The notes beneath the pieces are model-generated. The model did no database searches. It saw only the letters and a program-made list of their open reading frames with translations, and had not been told where the DNA came from. Source: Treponema sp. (lineage in GTDB: Bacteria; Spirochaetota; Spirochaetia; Treponematales; Treponemataceae). From it: a stretch of DNA of 8,879 nucleotides. The translations under genes were made by a program, and so were the position numbers. The DNA is taken from NCBI GenBank assembly GCA_021442965.1, contig JABUUX010000153.1, positions 1 to 8,879 of the forward strand. The letters run 5' to 3'. Numbering within the stretch: the first letter of the stretch is position 1; each line of letters begins with the position of its first letter. Of the stretch, positions 1 to 7,176 are shown in pieces.

Positions 1-504
1 GATGCCAGAAATATTTCTTTTTTATCTGATAATACTTTTGATGTGACTATTATGTTCGGTCCCTGTTATCATTTGATTGGAGATGAAGAAAAACTCAAGG
101 CAATAGCGGAAGCTAAAAGGGTAACAAAAAAAGACGGCATTATTATGATTGCTTATACGATGAATGAATATTCTGTTCTGACTTATTGTCTTTTAGAGAA
201 CCGCCTTCCTAATATCAAATTAAAAAACGGATTATCAGAAGATTTTCACGTACAGGCTGATGAAAAAGAATTGTATGATTATGTCAGAATAGAAGATATA
301 AATCGTCTGAATAAATTGGCAGGGCTTGAAAGGCTTGTTGTTTTTTCACCGGATGGTCCTTCTGATTATATGCGCCGGGAACTGAATGCTATGGATGACG
401 AAACTTTCAGTGAGTATAAAAAATATGTACTGTCTGTTTCTTCCCGTCCTGATTTAATAGGAGCGGGAAGTCATGTGGTAGACGTGCTTAAAAATTCAGA
501 CTAG
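1..504 (+). CDS. Class I SAM-dependent methyltransferase, 3' part (5' end outside window)
   Basis: The reading frame is open from base 1 and ends at TAG 502-504, leaving 167 residues of a longer protein. The ATG at 43 lies inside the conserved domain and is not the start. The visible part has the second half of a Rossmann-type methyltransferase fold: an acidic segment, FDVTIMFGPCYHL (residues 13-25), then AKRVTKKDGIIMIAY (about 38-52), which matches the usual 'RVLKPGG' strand after motif III. The glycine-rich SAM-binding motif I would lie upstream. Family knowledge supports methyl transfer from S-adenosylmethionine, but the substrate cannot be told from this half (small molecule, lipid, quinone or protein are all possible). 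No membrane segment is seen. The 3' end overlaps the convergent miaB gene by 9 bp, and I see no terminator hairpin between them. Confident about the superfamily only. Confidence 0.82.
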   Translation, partial: DARNISFLSDNTFDVTIMFGPCYHLIGDEEKLKAIAEAKRVTKKDGIIMIAYTMNEYSVLTYCLLENRLPNIKLKNGLSEDFHVQADEKELYDYVRIEDINRLNKLAGLERLVVFSPDGPSDYMRRELNAMDDETFSEYKKYVLSVSSRPDLIGAGSHVVDVLKNSD

Positions 505-1869
505 AACTCCGCGGAATGTATTGCCATTCAATGCTTCAATTTTTACAGTTGCAAAAGTTCCTATAAGTTTTTTGTCTGCTTTAAAAGCAACTCTTTCATC
601 CTGCTGGGTTTTTCCCAAAAGTTCATCTTCACTGTCGCGGCTAATATTTTCACAAAGTACTTTTACTGTTTGCCCCACTCTTTTTTCCATCTGTTCTATA
701 GTAATCTGCAGCTGAAGATCAATTACACGCTGAAGCCTTTCTTTTTTTACTTCTGTTGGAATCTGATTTGGGTATGTGGCTGCTGGGGTTCCTTCACGTA
801 CATTATAATAATACATAAAAGCATTTTCGTAGTTTATGGTTTTCATCAGATTCAGAGTATCCAGAACATCTTCTTCAGTTTCTCCGGGGAACCCCATCAT
901 TAAATCTGTAGTAAGCGATACATCCGGAATGGCCTTTCGGATTTTTTCAATAAGTGCAATGTAGTCATCTCTTGTGTAACGCCTGTTCATTTGTTTTAGT
1001 ATTTTTGTTGAACCGTGTTGAACCGGAAGATGAATGTGATGACAAAGAACTTCTTCTTCTGAAATTACTTTAATTACATCATCAGATAAATCTTTTGGAT
1101 GACTGGACATGAATCTGACCCACCCAATGGATGATTTTGTTTCTTTAATTCTGTCTGCAATTTTTTTCAAAAGTGATGCAAAATTGTTCCCGTCTGAGTT
1201 ATAAGAGTTTACATTCTGTCCTAAAAGTGTTATTTCTCTTACTCCGTATCCGGACAAAATATCAATTTCTTTAAGGATTTCATCTACAGGACGGGAAAGT
1301 TCTCTACCGCGAACATACGGAACAATGCAGTATGTGCAGAAATTATTACAACCGTGCATAATTGGTACAAAGGCGGTAAATGCACCTGGTTCATAAGAAA
1401 GAGGGGCAAACTGATACTTTTCAGAATTATCGGGGTGGCAGGTTTTATGTCCTTCTTCTACGGCTTCGATAATTTCACCAAAATGTTTTTTTGCGTAAGT
1501 ACCTACAACGTAATCAATGCAGGGATATTCTTTTTTTAAGGAGTCAAGAAGGCGTTCCGCCATACAGCCTGTTACAACAAGAGTAAGGGGCTTTGCTTCA
1601 TTTTTAACATAATCTTGAGCCAGTTCTAAAGTTTTTGCTTTTGCACCAGGTTGTTTTTGTCTCACGGCTTTTAACCCGCTGTACCATCCCAATCTTCCAA
1701 GAATCCGATTTTCTGCAGTCTGGCGAACAGAGCATGTGTTGATTATTACCATATCGGCAATCTGAGCATCTTCAGCTTTTTTCCAGCCTCGTGCAATAAA
1801 CAATTGTTCAATAGAGGCTGATTCGGCTATGTTCATCTGACAGCCGTATGTTTCAAAAAAGTAAGTCAT
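496..1869 (-). CDS. miaB: tRNA-2-methylthio-N6-dimethylallyladenosine synthase (MiaB)
   Basis: 457-aa radical SAM enzyme that adds a methylthio group to C2 of i6A37 in tRNAs reading U-starting codons, aiding codon-anticodon pairing. The N-terminal MTTase domain carries the three ligands of the auxiliary [4Fe-4S] cluster at C10, C46 and C102. The radical SAM CxxxCxxC is at C174, C178 and C181 (HGCNNFCTYCIVPYVRGRE). A C-terminal TRAM RNA-binding domain covers about residues 393-457. MiaB is preferred over RimO or MtaB because of the short N-terminus beginning TYFFETYGCQMN and the LLGQNVNSY motif. A weak GGAA lies about 7 bases before the ATG. An unusual insertion of about 22 residues lies between C46 and C102. 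The gene follows the 570-aa gene by 25 bp with no terminator, so it is probably co-transcribed from the promoter near 3614-3642. Confidence 0.95.
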   Translation of the reverse strand: MTYFFETYGCQMNIAESASIEQLFIARGWKKAEDAQIADMVIINTCSVRQTAENRILGRLGWYSGLKAVRQKQPGAKAKTLELAQDYVKNEAKPLTLVVTGCMAERLLDSLKKEYPCIDYVVGTYAKKHFGEIIEAVEEGHKTCHPDNSEKYQFAPLSYEPGAFTAFVPIMHGCNNFCTYCIVPYVRGRELSRPVDEILKEIDILSGYGVREITLLGQNVNSYNSDGNNFASLLKKIADRIKETKSSIGWVRFMSSHPKDLSDDVIKVISEEEVLCHHIHLPVQHGSTKILKQMNRRYTRDDYIALIEKIRKAIPDVSLTTDLMMGFPGETEEDVLDTLNLMKTINYENAFMYYYNVREGTPAATYPNQIPTEVKKERLQRVIDLQLQITIEQMEKRVGQTVKVLCENISRDSEDELLGKTQQDERVAFKADKKLIGTFATVKIEALNGNTFRGVLV

Positions 1870-1894
1870 ATTTGTTTCCGATTAAAATAAAATA

Positions 1895-3607
1895 TTATTT
1901 TCCAGAAGGTGAATCAATAGGATCCAGTTCGGAAAGATAGAAGAGGGTTCTCTTCAGGTTAAGTCTTGTATTACGAAGGTCATCTTTGAATTTCATATTA
2001 TCGTGCCCGCGAATTAAATTTAAATTCTGAAGTGTTGCATGAACGCCGTCTGATACATCATCAAAAATGCCTTTAAAAATGCTTTCGATTTTTTTAATGG
2101 CAGCACAAAAATCTATAGAGGTTACTTTAATTTCAGATTCAAGTTTTGCTATTAGATTTTCAATATCTGACTGTGCTTTAAAAGTTCTGGAAGACTGACT
2201 TTCCATTTCTTCAAAGATATTTGCATACTCGCCTTTGAATTCAAGTTTTGCCAGCATATCATTCATGCGGGTCGCTGCTTTTATATAAGAATCCAGAGCT
2301 TCTGAAAATTCAGTGCGGTTTTCACTTTTTAAGAAGATTCCTTCCATCATCAGTGTATTAAGCTGTTCCTGGTCCGATTTATACAGTTCTGTGCAGTACC
2401 ATGCTAAAAAACCTCCAGTCAGTTCATAGCCAAACGGAATACCGCCCCAAAGTGTACTCCAAGGTCTTACCGGCATTTCTGGGAATGATTTTAGCCCAAA
2501 GTCATGTTCCAGATTTGTTGCAAGGTCTTCTTTTTTTCTTTCTTTGATGTAATCTGTCCAGCGGATTTCAATAATTTTTCTCCATTGGTTTCTGTATTTT
2601 ACGTACCAGTCTTCTCCGCCACCTGTAGAGGAAGGAACCCAGTCATAATCCTGGAAAATGATTTTTCCTGTAGTGGACATAGGTACAACGGAAAGAAAAA
2701 GCTTTATCGTGGCAAAATGAGACGTTGCAACTCCCATAAATTTTTTAACGGAGTTTTCTATGTCGGCACTGAGGTAGTTCTTAGAAAATTCTTTTTTTTG
2801 CGAAAATAGAAAGATTGCTTCAAGCACTTCATTCGGTACCAGAATATGACTGTCAAAAACAGAGGCAAAAGATTCAAAATCTACCTTAGCATTGTTATAA
2901 GGGCAGGTAAAAATACCGTCGCGAATGTCTGTAAACTGGGAAATAAAGTGAATAAATGGCAGATTACAGAATTTGTTCAGCCACTGAACACTTTTCGCTG
3001 CACTGTACATTCCGTTGCGAAGATTGGAAGGGATGCCTTTAAGTACTTCGTCCATTTTTTTTAGGAGTTCCGCTCTGACCTCTTGTGTGGGGTCAATATC
3101 CGGGTTCAGATTATACGGATCAGAAGCTTCATTAATTCTGTCAGAAAGTTCTGGTGTTACAAAGGTGCTTAAAAAAACATAGAAGGGACCAGGATTTTCA
3201 TCAATAATAAAAAGATATGGTTTGAAAAAATCAGCAGCCTGTTTTAATGCATTAAGTCTTTCGTAAAAAAGGGAATCAAGATATTGAGCACCGGGATTCA
3301 CAATTCCGGGATGCTCACGGTTGATTTTTTTTGCCAAAGACATAAGTAAATCGTCATTATAGATTTTTTCCTGACTTGTTTTTGAAAAAAAAGACCTCAG
3401 CCAGATATAGATTTTGTAGAAAATGGACTCATTGGCAAGGCGGCTTTTTAGAGTGCCTGTGTAATTGTCTATTAATAGAGGGTCATCGCAGATTTCAATC
3501 TGTTCTGTTCCCGGCTGGTTCAAGCGGGAGAGCAGTGATTTTCTTTCTTCTGAGTTTAAACCTGCAACAAGTAAGTCAAAGGTGCTTTTTTTCTGAGCCT
3601 CATCCAT
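1895..3607 (-). CDS. Uncharacterised 570-aa Treponema-type protein (possibly the DUF5312 family)
   Basis: I do not know its function. From memory it resembles Treponema proteins grouped as DUF5312, but I cannot confirm that here. It begins MDEAQKKSTFDLLVAGLNSEERKSLL; the STFDLLVxGL-type opening argues that this ATG is the true start. No signal peptide or clear membrane segment is visible, although there are aromatic-rich stretches (residues 61-74, about 130-150), so it is probably cytoplasmic. The middle (about 250-400) has mixed polar and aromatic character with a WVPSSTGGGEDWYVKYRN segment. The C-terminal part (about 430-560) is rich in heptad-like helices and probably forms a helical bundle or coiled coil. 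No catalytic motif is recognisable. It heads a minus-strand unit with miaB 25 bp downstream. No Shine-Dalgarno precedes the ATG, and promoter-like hexamers lie almost at the start codon, so the mRNA may be leaderless. Confidence 0.85.
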   Translation of the reverse strand: MDEAQKKSTFDLLVAGLNSEERKSLLSRLNQPGTEQIEICDDPLLIDNYTGTLKSRLANESIFYKIYIWLRSFFSKTSQEKIYNDDLLMSLAKKINREHPGIVNPGAQYLDSLFYERLNALKQAADFFKPYLFIIDENPGPFYVFLSTFVTPELSDRINEASDPYNLNPDIDPTQEVRAELLKKMDEVLKGIPSNLRNGMYSAAKSVQWLNKFCNLPFIHFISQFTDIRDGIFTCPYNNAKVDFESFASVFDSHILVPNEVLEAIFLFSQKKEFSKNYLSADIENSVKKFMGVATSHFATIKLFLSVVPMSTTGKIIFQDYDWVPSSTGGGEDWYVKYRNQWRKIIEIRWTDYIKERKKEDLATNLEHDFGLKSFPEMPVRPWSTLWGGIPFGYELTGGFLAWYCTELYKSDQEQLNTLMMEGIFLKSENRTEFSEALDSYIKAATRMNDMLAKLEFKGEYANIFEEMESQSSRTFKAQSDIENLIAKLESEIKVTSIDFCAAIKKIESIFKGIFDDVSDGVHATLQNLNLIRGHDNMKFKDDLRNTRLNLKRTLFYLSELDPIDSPSGK

Positions 3608-3613
3608 AAGTTA

Positions 3614-3642
3614 ATAATAAATTATAAATTCACTTACTTCAA
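3614..3642 (-). promoter_or_regulatory. Candidate promoter for the 570-aa gene-miaB unit
   Basis: Read on the minus strand there is TTGAAG (3642-3637), a 17-bp spacer and TATTAT (3619-3614), which would place transcription start at about 3607, the A of the ATG. A perfect TATAAT also lies at 3626-3621 but has no convincing -35 at normal spacing; it would give a leader of about 7 bases. Both options put the start almost at the start codon. The call rests on pattern matching in very AT-rich DNA. Confidence 0.4.
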
Positions 3643-3684
3643 GATAAATATAAACTGCTAATATGGAGATATTTAATATTAGGG

Positions 3685-3713
3685 TTGTAAAATTCAGCAT
3701 ACTGTATTAAAAT
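3685..3713 (+). promoter_or_regulatory. Candidate sigma-70 type promoter of rny
   Basis: TTGTAA (3685-3690) and TAAAAT (3708-3713) are separated by 17 bp, matching the -35 consensus at 4 of 6 and the -10 at 5 of 6. Transcription would begin near 3720, giving a leader of about 45 bases. It lies back to back with the minus-strand promoter in the 158-bp gap between divergent genes. A start near 3720 would exclude the in-frame GTG at 3718 as a start codon. Confidence 0.45.
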
Positions 3714-3754
3714 AGAAGTGAACATTTCTATATGTTTTAAAAAACGTATTACAT

Positions 3755-3758
3755 GGAG
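3755..3758 (+). promoter_or_regulatory. Ribosome binding site that fixes the rny start
   Basis: GGAG lies 7 bases before ATG 3766 and selects this start over the in-frame GTG at 3718, which has no such site and would add 16 residues ahead of the membrane anchor. Confidence 0.75.
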
Positions 3759-3765
3759 AACAAAA

Positions 3766-5307
3766 ATGGAAAAAATACCAGGGTGGGTATGGTACATAGT
3801 TCTTCCTGTTGCAGGATTTGTTCTTGGATGGATTATTCGCTGGTTTTATGCCAGATTTCAGTTAACTGCGTCAGAACAGAAGGCCAAGCGTCTTACACAG
3901 GATGCTATTAAAGAGGCTGAAGCACAGAAAAAAGAAATTTTGCTCAATGCAAAAGATGAGCTCATTCGGGAACGAAACCAGCAGGAGCGGGAGAACCGTG
4001 AACGCCGTGCTGAAGTACAGCGTTTTGAAGCACGAGTAAACAAAAAGGAAGAACTCCTTGATCAGCGTGCAGCAGAGTATGATAAAAAAGATAAAGAAAT
4101 CTTAGAAAAAGAAACATCTTTGTCAAAAAAAGAAGAGTTGCTTTCAAAACAAGAAGAAAAATACAGAACAGAACTGGAACGTATTTCCGGAATGTCTGCA
4201 CAGGAAGCAAAAGAGCTTATTATCAAAAATCTTGAGAATGAAGCCCGTCATGATGCTCAGGTTATGATTAATAAAATCGAACAGGAAGCACAGCTTACTG
4301 CAGAAAAGAAAGCAAAAGATGTACTGATAACAACTATTCAAAGAATTGCTCCTGAAACTACCAGTGATATTACAGTCGCTACAGTTTCCCTTCCAAGTGA
4401 TGAAATGAAGGGACGTATTATTGGTCGTGAAGGACGTAATATTCGTACTTTGGAAACACTTACAGGTGTTGATATCATCATTGATGATACTCCTGAAGCA
4501 GTTGTTATTTCTTGTTTTGATCCAGTTCGTAAAGAAATTGCAAAAGAATCTCTTGAACGCCTTATTTCGGATGGTAGAATTCATCCTACACGAATTGAAG
4601 AAATTGTTCAGAAGGTAACTCACGAAATTCAGAACAAGATTTACGAAGAAGGCGAGAAAACTCTTTTTGATTTGGGTATTCATAATATGAGCACTGAAGG
4701 TGTAAGAGCTTTAGGTCGTTTATATTTCCGTACAAGTTACGGTCAGAATGTGCTTACTCATTCAAAAGAAGTGGCAATGGCGGCTTCTATGATTGCTGCA
4801 GAAATCGGAGTTAATAGAGAACTGGCCAAGCGTGCTGCCGTTCTTCACGATATTGGTAAAGGAGCAGAAAATGATTCTGACCAGAACCATGCAGAAGTTG
4901 GCGCCGAAATGGCTCGCAAGATGGGAGAAGATGCCCGAGTAGTAAATGCTATTGCGGCGCACCATAATGATGTGGAAGGCACTACAATCGAAGCAATTAT
5001 CGTTCAGATTGCAGATGCTATTTCTGCTGCCCGTCCGGGTGCCCGACGTGAAACCATAGATAATTATGTTAAGCGTTTGGAGAATCTGGAAGCGATTGCA
5101 GAAAAGTTCCCTGGTGTTGAAAAGGCGTATGCTATTCAGGCAGGACGAGAGCTTCGTATTCTTGTAAATAACGAAAAAGTTCCTGACGGTGAAGTTAAGG
5201 AACTGGCCAGAAGTATTGCAAAACAGATTGAAACAGATTTGCAATATCCTGGAAGAATTCGACTGACTATGATCCGTGAGACACGAATTGTAGAATACGC
5301 AAGATAA
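3766..5307 (+). CDS. rny: Ribonuclease Y (membrane-anchored endoribonuclease)
   Basis: 513 aa, the usual length for the family (about 510-520). RNase Y starts decay of many mRNAs by endonucleolytic cleavage at the inner face of the cytoplasmic membrane. In order: one N-terminal membrane helix (about residues 6-24, after MEKIPG); a long charged coiled coil (about 30-190, rich in K, E, R and Q) expected to mediate oligomerisation; a KH RNA-binding domain with GRIIGREGRN starting at G216, so the GxxG loop is G220-G223; and an HD phosphohydrolase domain with H332, H361-D362 (in LHDIGKG), H399/H400 and D417 as likely metal ligands. All expected catalytic residues are present. It starts at ATG 3766, preceded by GGAG. 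It appears to be a single-gene unit with its own promoter and a strong terminator. Homologues were once annotated YmdA or as HD-domain phosphodiesterases. Confidence 0.97.
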   Translation: MEKIPGWVWYIVLPVAGFVLGWIIRWFYARFQLTASEQKAKRLTQDAIKEAEAQKKEILLNAKDELIRERNQQERENRERRAEVQRFEARVNKKEELLDQRAAEYDKKDKEILEKETSLSKKEELLSKQEEKYRTELERISGMSAQEAKELIIKNLENEARHDAQVMINKIEQEAQLTAEKKAKDVLITTIQRIAPETTSDITVATVSLPSDEMKGRIIGREGRNIRTLETLTGVDIIIDDTPEAVVISCFDPVRKEIAKESLERLISDGRIHPTRIEEIVQKVTHEIQNKIYEEGEKTLFDLGIHNMSTEGVRALGRLYFRTSYGQNVLTHSKEVAMAASMIAAEIGVNRELAKRAAVLHDIGKGAENDSDQNHAEVGAEMARKMGEDARVVNAIAAHHNDVEGTTIEAIIVQIADAISAARPGARRETIDNYVKRLENLEAIAEKFPGVEKAYAIQAGRELRILVNNEKVPDGEVKELARSIAKQIETDLQYPGRIRLTMIRETRIVEYAR

Positions 5308-5312
5308 AAAGA

Positions 5313-5342
5313 AAAGCTCTCACGGGTGTGGGGGCTTTTTTT
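5313..5342 (+). terminator. Rho-independent terminator of rny
   Basis: An 11-bp stem (AAAGCTCTCAC at 5313-5323 pairing with 5328-5338, including two G-U pairs), a GGGT loop and a run of seven T at 5336-5342. It begins 6 bases after the rny stop codon and separates rny from the regulator operon. Confidence 0.88.
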
Positions 5343-5373
5343 ATATAGCGGATACAATGCTGTCCTGAAAATG

Positions 5374-5388
5374 AACCAGTCAGTGGTT
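5374..5388. promoter_or_regulatory. 15-bp imperfect palindrome, candidate operator of the Lrp-type regulator
   Basis: AACCAGTCAGTGGTT is symmetric about C5381 except for one position pair (5379/5383). It directly abuts the candidate -35 at 5389-5394. Lrp/AsnC proteins bind imperfect palindromes of about this length and often repress their own genes, so autoregulation is plausible. The link to this regulator is inferred from position only. Confidence 0.35.
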
Positions 5389-5418
5389 TTGTCGAACTAT
5401 TCTCTGGGGAAGTATTAT
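5389..5418 (+). promoter_or_regulatory. Candidate promoter of the regulator-aminotransferase-TPR operon
   Basis: TTGTCG (5389-5394), an 18-bp spacer and TATTAT (5413-5418). It predicts a transcription start near 5425, about 25 bases before ATG 5450. It lies just after the rny terminator, where an operon promoter is expected. The -35 is weak (4 of 6), which fits a regulated promoter but is not proof. Confidence 0.42.
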
Positions 5419-5437
5419 ACTAAGAAAAATGATAATT

Positions 5438-5441
5438 GAGG
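5438..5441 (+). promoter_or_regulatory. Ribosome binding site that fixes the Lrp-type regulator start
   Basis: GAGG with an 8-base spacer to ATG 5450. The earlier in-frame ATG at 5429 has no site at proper spacing (GGGGA at 5406-5410 is 18 bases away) and lies within about 5 bases of the predicted transcription start. Confidence 0.7.
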
Positions 5442-5449
5442 AAAAAAAT

Positions 5450-5935
5450 ATGAATGAAATTCTTAATCTGCTGGAGCAGAATGCCAGACTTTCGGTCGAA
5501 GATATTTCGGCAATGACAAAAAAGACTGTTGATGAAGTAAAAAAAATAATTAAGGATTTGGAAGATAACGGTACAATTTTAAAATATGTAACTGTTGTAA
5601 ATCCAGACAAAAGACAGAAAGACCGCAAGGTTTGTGCAGAAATTGAACTTCAGGTAACTCCTGAACGTGAACGTGGATTTGATGCAGTTGTAGACCGCAT
5701 TTATCGTTTCCCGCAGGTAAAATCACTTTATCTTATGAGCGGTGCAAATTATGATTTAAAAGTTGTAATTGAAGGTGAAACATTTCAGAGTATTTGTGAT
5801 TTTGTAGCCCGTAAACTTGCAACATTGGAAGGAGTAAGAGGCACCGCTACTCATTTTATAATGAATACGTATAAAGAAAATGACATTGTTTATATAGAAG
5901 AAGATAAAGACGGGCGTGAAGGAGCAATGGCGTAA
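5450..5935 (+). CDS. Lrp/AsnC family transcriptional regulator (AlaR/YugG-like)
   Basis: 161 aa, a typical size for the family. An N-terminal winged helix-turn-helix (about residues 1-46, MNEILNLLEQNARLSVEDIS through KKIIKDLEDNGTILKY) is joined to a C-terminal RAM/ACT-like ligand-binding domain (about 60-138). The RAM part has AEIELQVTPERERGFD, the hallmark VKSLYLMSGANYDLKVVIEG and LEGVRGTATHFIMNTYKEND. An acidic tail of about 20 residues follows. Lrp proteins form dimers and octamers and sense amino acids. The RAM wording and the aminotransferase neighbour recall B. subtilis AlaR (YugG), which controls alanine transaminase AlaT; this is inference from memory. The gene begins 107 bp after the rny terminator and lies 68 bp before the aminotransferase with no terminator between, so it is probably first in the operon and probably autoregulated. 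Confidence 0.9.
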   Translation: MNEILNLLEQNARLSVEDISAMTKKTVDEVKKIIKDLEDNGTILKYVTVVNPDKRQKDRKVCAEIELQVTPERERGFDAVVDRIYRFPQVKSLYLMSGANYDLKVVIEGETFQSICDFVARKLATLEGVRGTATHFIMNTYKENDIVYIEEDKDGREGAMA

Positions 5936-5940
5936 AATCA

Positions 5941-5963
5941 GTTCAAAAAATATACAGTTGAAC
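5941..5963. repeat. Inverted repeat GTTCAA-N11-TTGAAC between regulator and aminotransferase
   Basis: Perfect 6-bp arms (5941-5946 and 5958-5963) with an 11-bp AT-rich spacer, 5 bases after the regulator stop. It has no T-run, so it is not a terminator. It could be a second operator or a weak mRNA hairpin, or could be chance in AT-rich DNA. It does not share its sequence with the palindrome at 5374-5388. Confidence 0.3.
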
Positions 5964-6003
5964 AACATAAACTTTATCAAAGAATGAATAACAGGAAATA
6001 AAG

Positions 6004-7173
6004 ATGAATACACGAGAAGATAAATTCAGTAAATCGATGATGAATATACCGCCAAGCGGAATCCGAAAGTTTTTTGAAATGCTTATTGGTCACGATGATG
6101 TTATCAGTCTTTCTGTTGGGGAACCTGATTTTCCAACGCCGTGGTGTATGAGGGAAGAAGCATTTTATCATATAGAAAAAGGGCATACATCGTATACTTC
6201 AAACTGGGGACTAATAGAACTTCGCTCAGCTATTTCTGAATATATGAAAACTTACGGCATGCATTATAATCCACAGAATGAGGTGTTAATTACAGTAGGT
6301 GCTTCTGAAGGTGTTGATGCTGTTTTGCGTGCAATTTTAAATGAAGGTGATGAAATTATAGTTTCTCAGCCATGTTACGTAAATTATGTTCCTTTAGCCG
6401 AACTGTGTCATGCAAAAATTATCCCTCTTGATACAAGTGTAAACGGTTTTTATCCTACCGCTGATCAGATTGAAAAACTTTGTACATCTAAAACTAAAGC
6501 TGTTATGATTTGTTCTCCAAACAATCCTACAGGAACGATGATTCCTGCATCAGAGTTGGAAAAGATTGCAGAAGTTGTAAAGAAGCATGAATTATGGTGC
6601 ATTAGTGATGAAATTTACTGTGAACTTTCTTATGACGGTGAAAGACATACTTCTATAGGAAGTTTTCCCGGAATGAAGGATTATACAATTATTCTGAATG
6701 GTTTTTCAAAATCTTTTGCTATGACTGGATGGCGAATTGGTTATATAGCGGCTCCTTCTGAACTTTTGGCTCAGATAGTAAAACTTCACGGATATAATAC
6801 TATATGTGCTCCAATTTTCAGTCAGTATGCTGCAACTGAAGGACTTAAAAACGGCTGGACAGAAGTTGAAAAAATGCGTGTCAGTTATGAACAGCGCAGA
6901 AATCTTATGGTAAAAGCTTTTAATGATATGGGACTTCCCGTTCCTGAACCGAAAGGTGCTTTTTACATGTTCCCTGATATTACATCAACCGGCCTTTCGA
7001 GCGAAGAATTTGCAACTAAGCTGTTTCAGAAATATAATGTAGCTGTAGTACCTGGAAGTGTTTTTGGAGAAGGTGGCGAAGGTCACATAAGATGTTGTTA
7101 TGCAACCTCTGTAGAAAAAATCAAAATCGCTTTGGAAAGAATTGCTCAGTTTGTAAATGAATTGAAGGACTAA
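6004..7173 (+). CDS. PLP-dependent class I aminotransferase (AlaT/AspC-like)
   Basis: 389 aa, full length for a fold-type I, class I/II aminotransferase. It moves an amino group between an amino acid and a 2-oxo acid through pyridoxal phosphate in the cytoplasm. Visible residues: LSVGEPDFPTP near the N-terminus (substrate loop), SPNNPTG at 171-177 (PLP ring contact), SDEIY with D202 (PLP nitrogen) and Y205, the Schiff-base lysine K236 in NGFSKSFAMTGWRIGY, and R363 in GHIRCCYA, which should bind the substrate carboxylate. Its location after an Lrp regulator resembles alaR-alaT of B. subtilis, so alanine-pyruvate transamination is my best guess, but aspartate or aromatic substrates cannot be excluded. 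AGGA lies 7 bases before the ATG. The next gene begins 3 bp after its stop, so the two are probably translationally coupled. Confidence 0.93.
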   Translation: MNTREDKFSKSMMNIPPSGIRKFFEMLIGHDDVISLSVGEPDFPTPWCMREEAFYHIEKGHTSYTSNWGLIELRSAISEYMKTYGMHYNPQNEVLITVGASEGVDAVLRAILNEGDEIIVSQPCYVNYVPLAELCHAKIIPLDTSVNGFYPTADQIEKLCTSKTKAVMICSPNNPTGTMIPASELEKIAEVVKKHELWCISDEIYCELSYDGERHTSIGSFPGMKDYTIILNGFSKSFAMTGWRIGYIAAPSELLAQIVKLHGYNTICAPIFSQYAATEGLKNGWTEVEKMRVSYEQRRNLMVKAFNDMGLPVPEPKGAFYMFPDITSTGLSSEEFATKLFQKYNVAVVPGSVFGEGGEGHIRCCYATSVEKIKIALERIAQFVNELKD

Positions 7174-7176
7174 TTA

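Noticed and set aside
43..45. ATG as the start of the methyltransferase
   Set aside because: The frame stays open to base 1 and the upstream residues belong to the methyltransferase fold; the gene is cut by the window edge.
4144..4683. A 179-codon minus-strand open frame inside rny
   Set aside because: It is antisense to the coiled-coil and KH region of a clear RNase Y gene, and its product is an F/N/C-rich low-complexity sequence typical of a shadow frame.
4762..5244. A 160-codon minus-strand open frame inside rny
   Set aside because: It is antisense to the conserved HD domain, and its cysteine- and asparagine-rich product resembles no family.
5429..5431. An earlier ATG as the start of the Lrp-type regulator
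   Set aside because: It has no Shine-Dalgarno at proper spacing and lies almost at the predicted transcription start; ATG 5450 has GAGG 8 bases upstream.
5941..5963. The inverted repeat as a terminator between the regulator and the aminotransferase
   Set aside because: The stem is only 6 bp with A/T content and no T-run follows, so it is unlikely to stop transcription.
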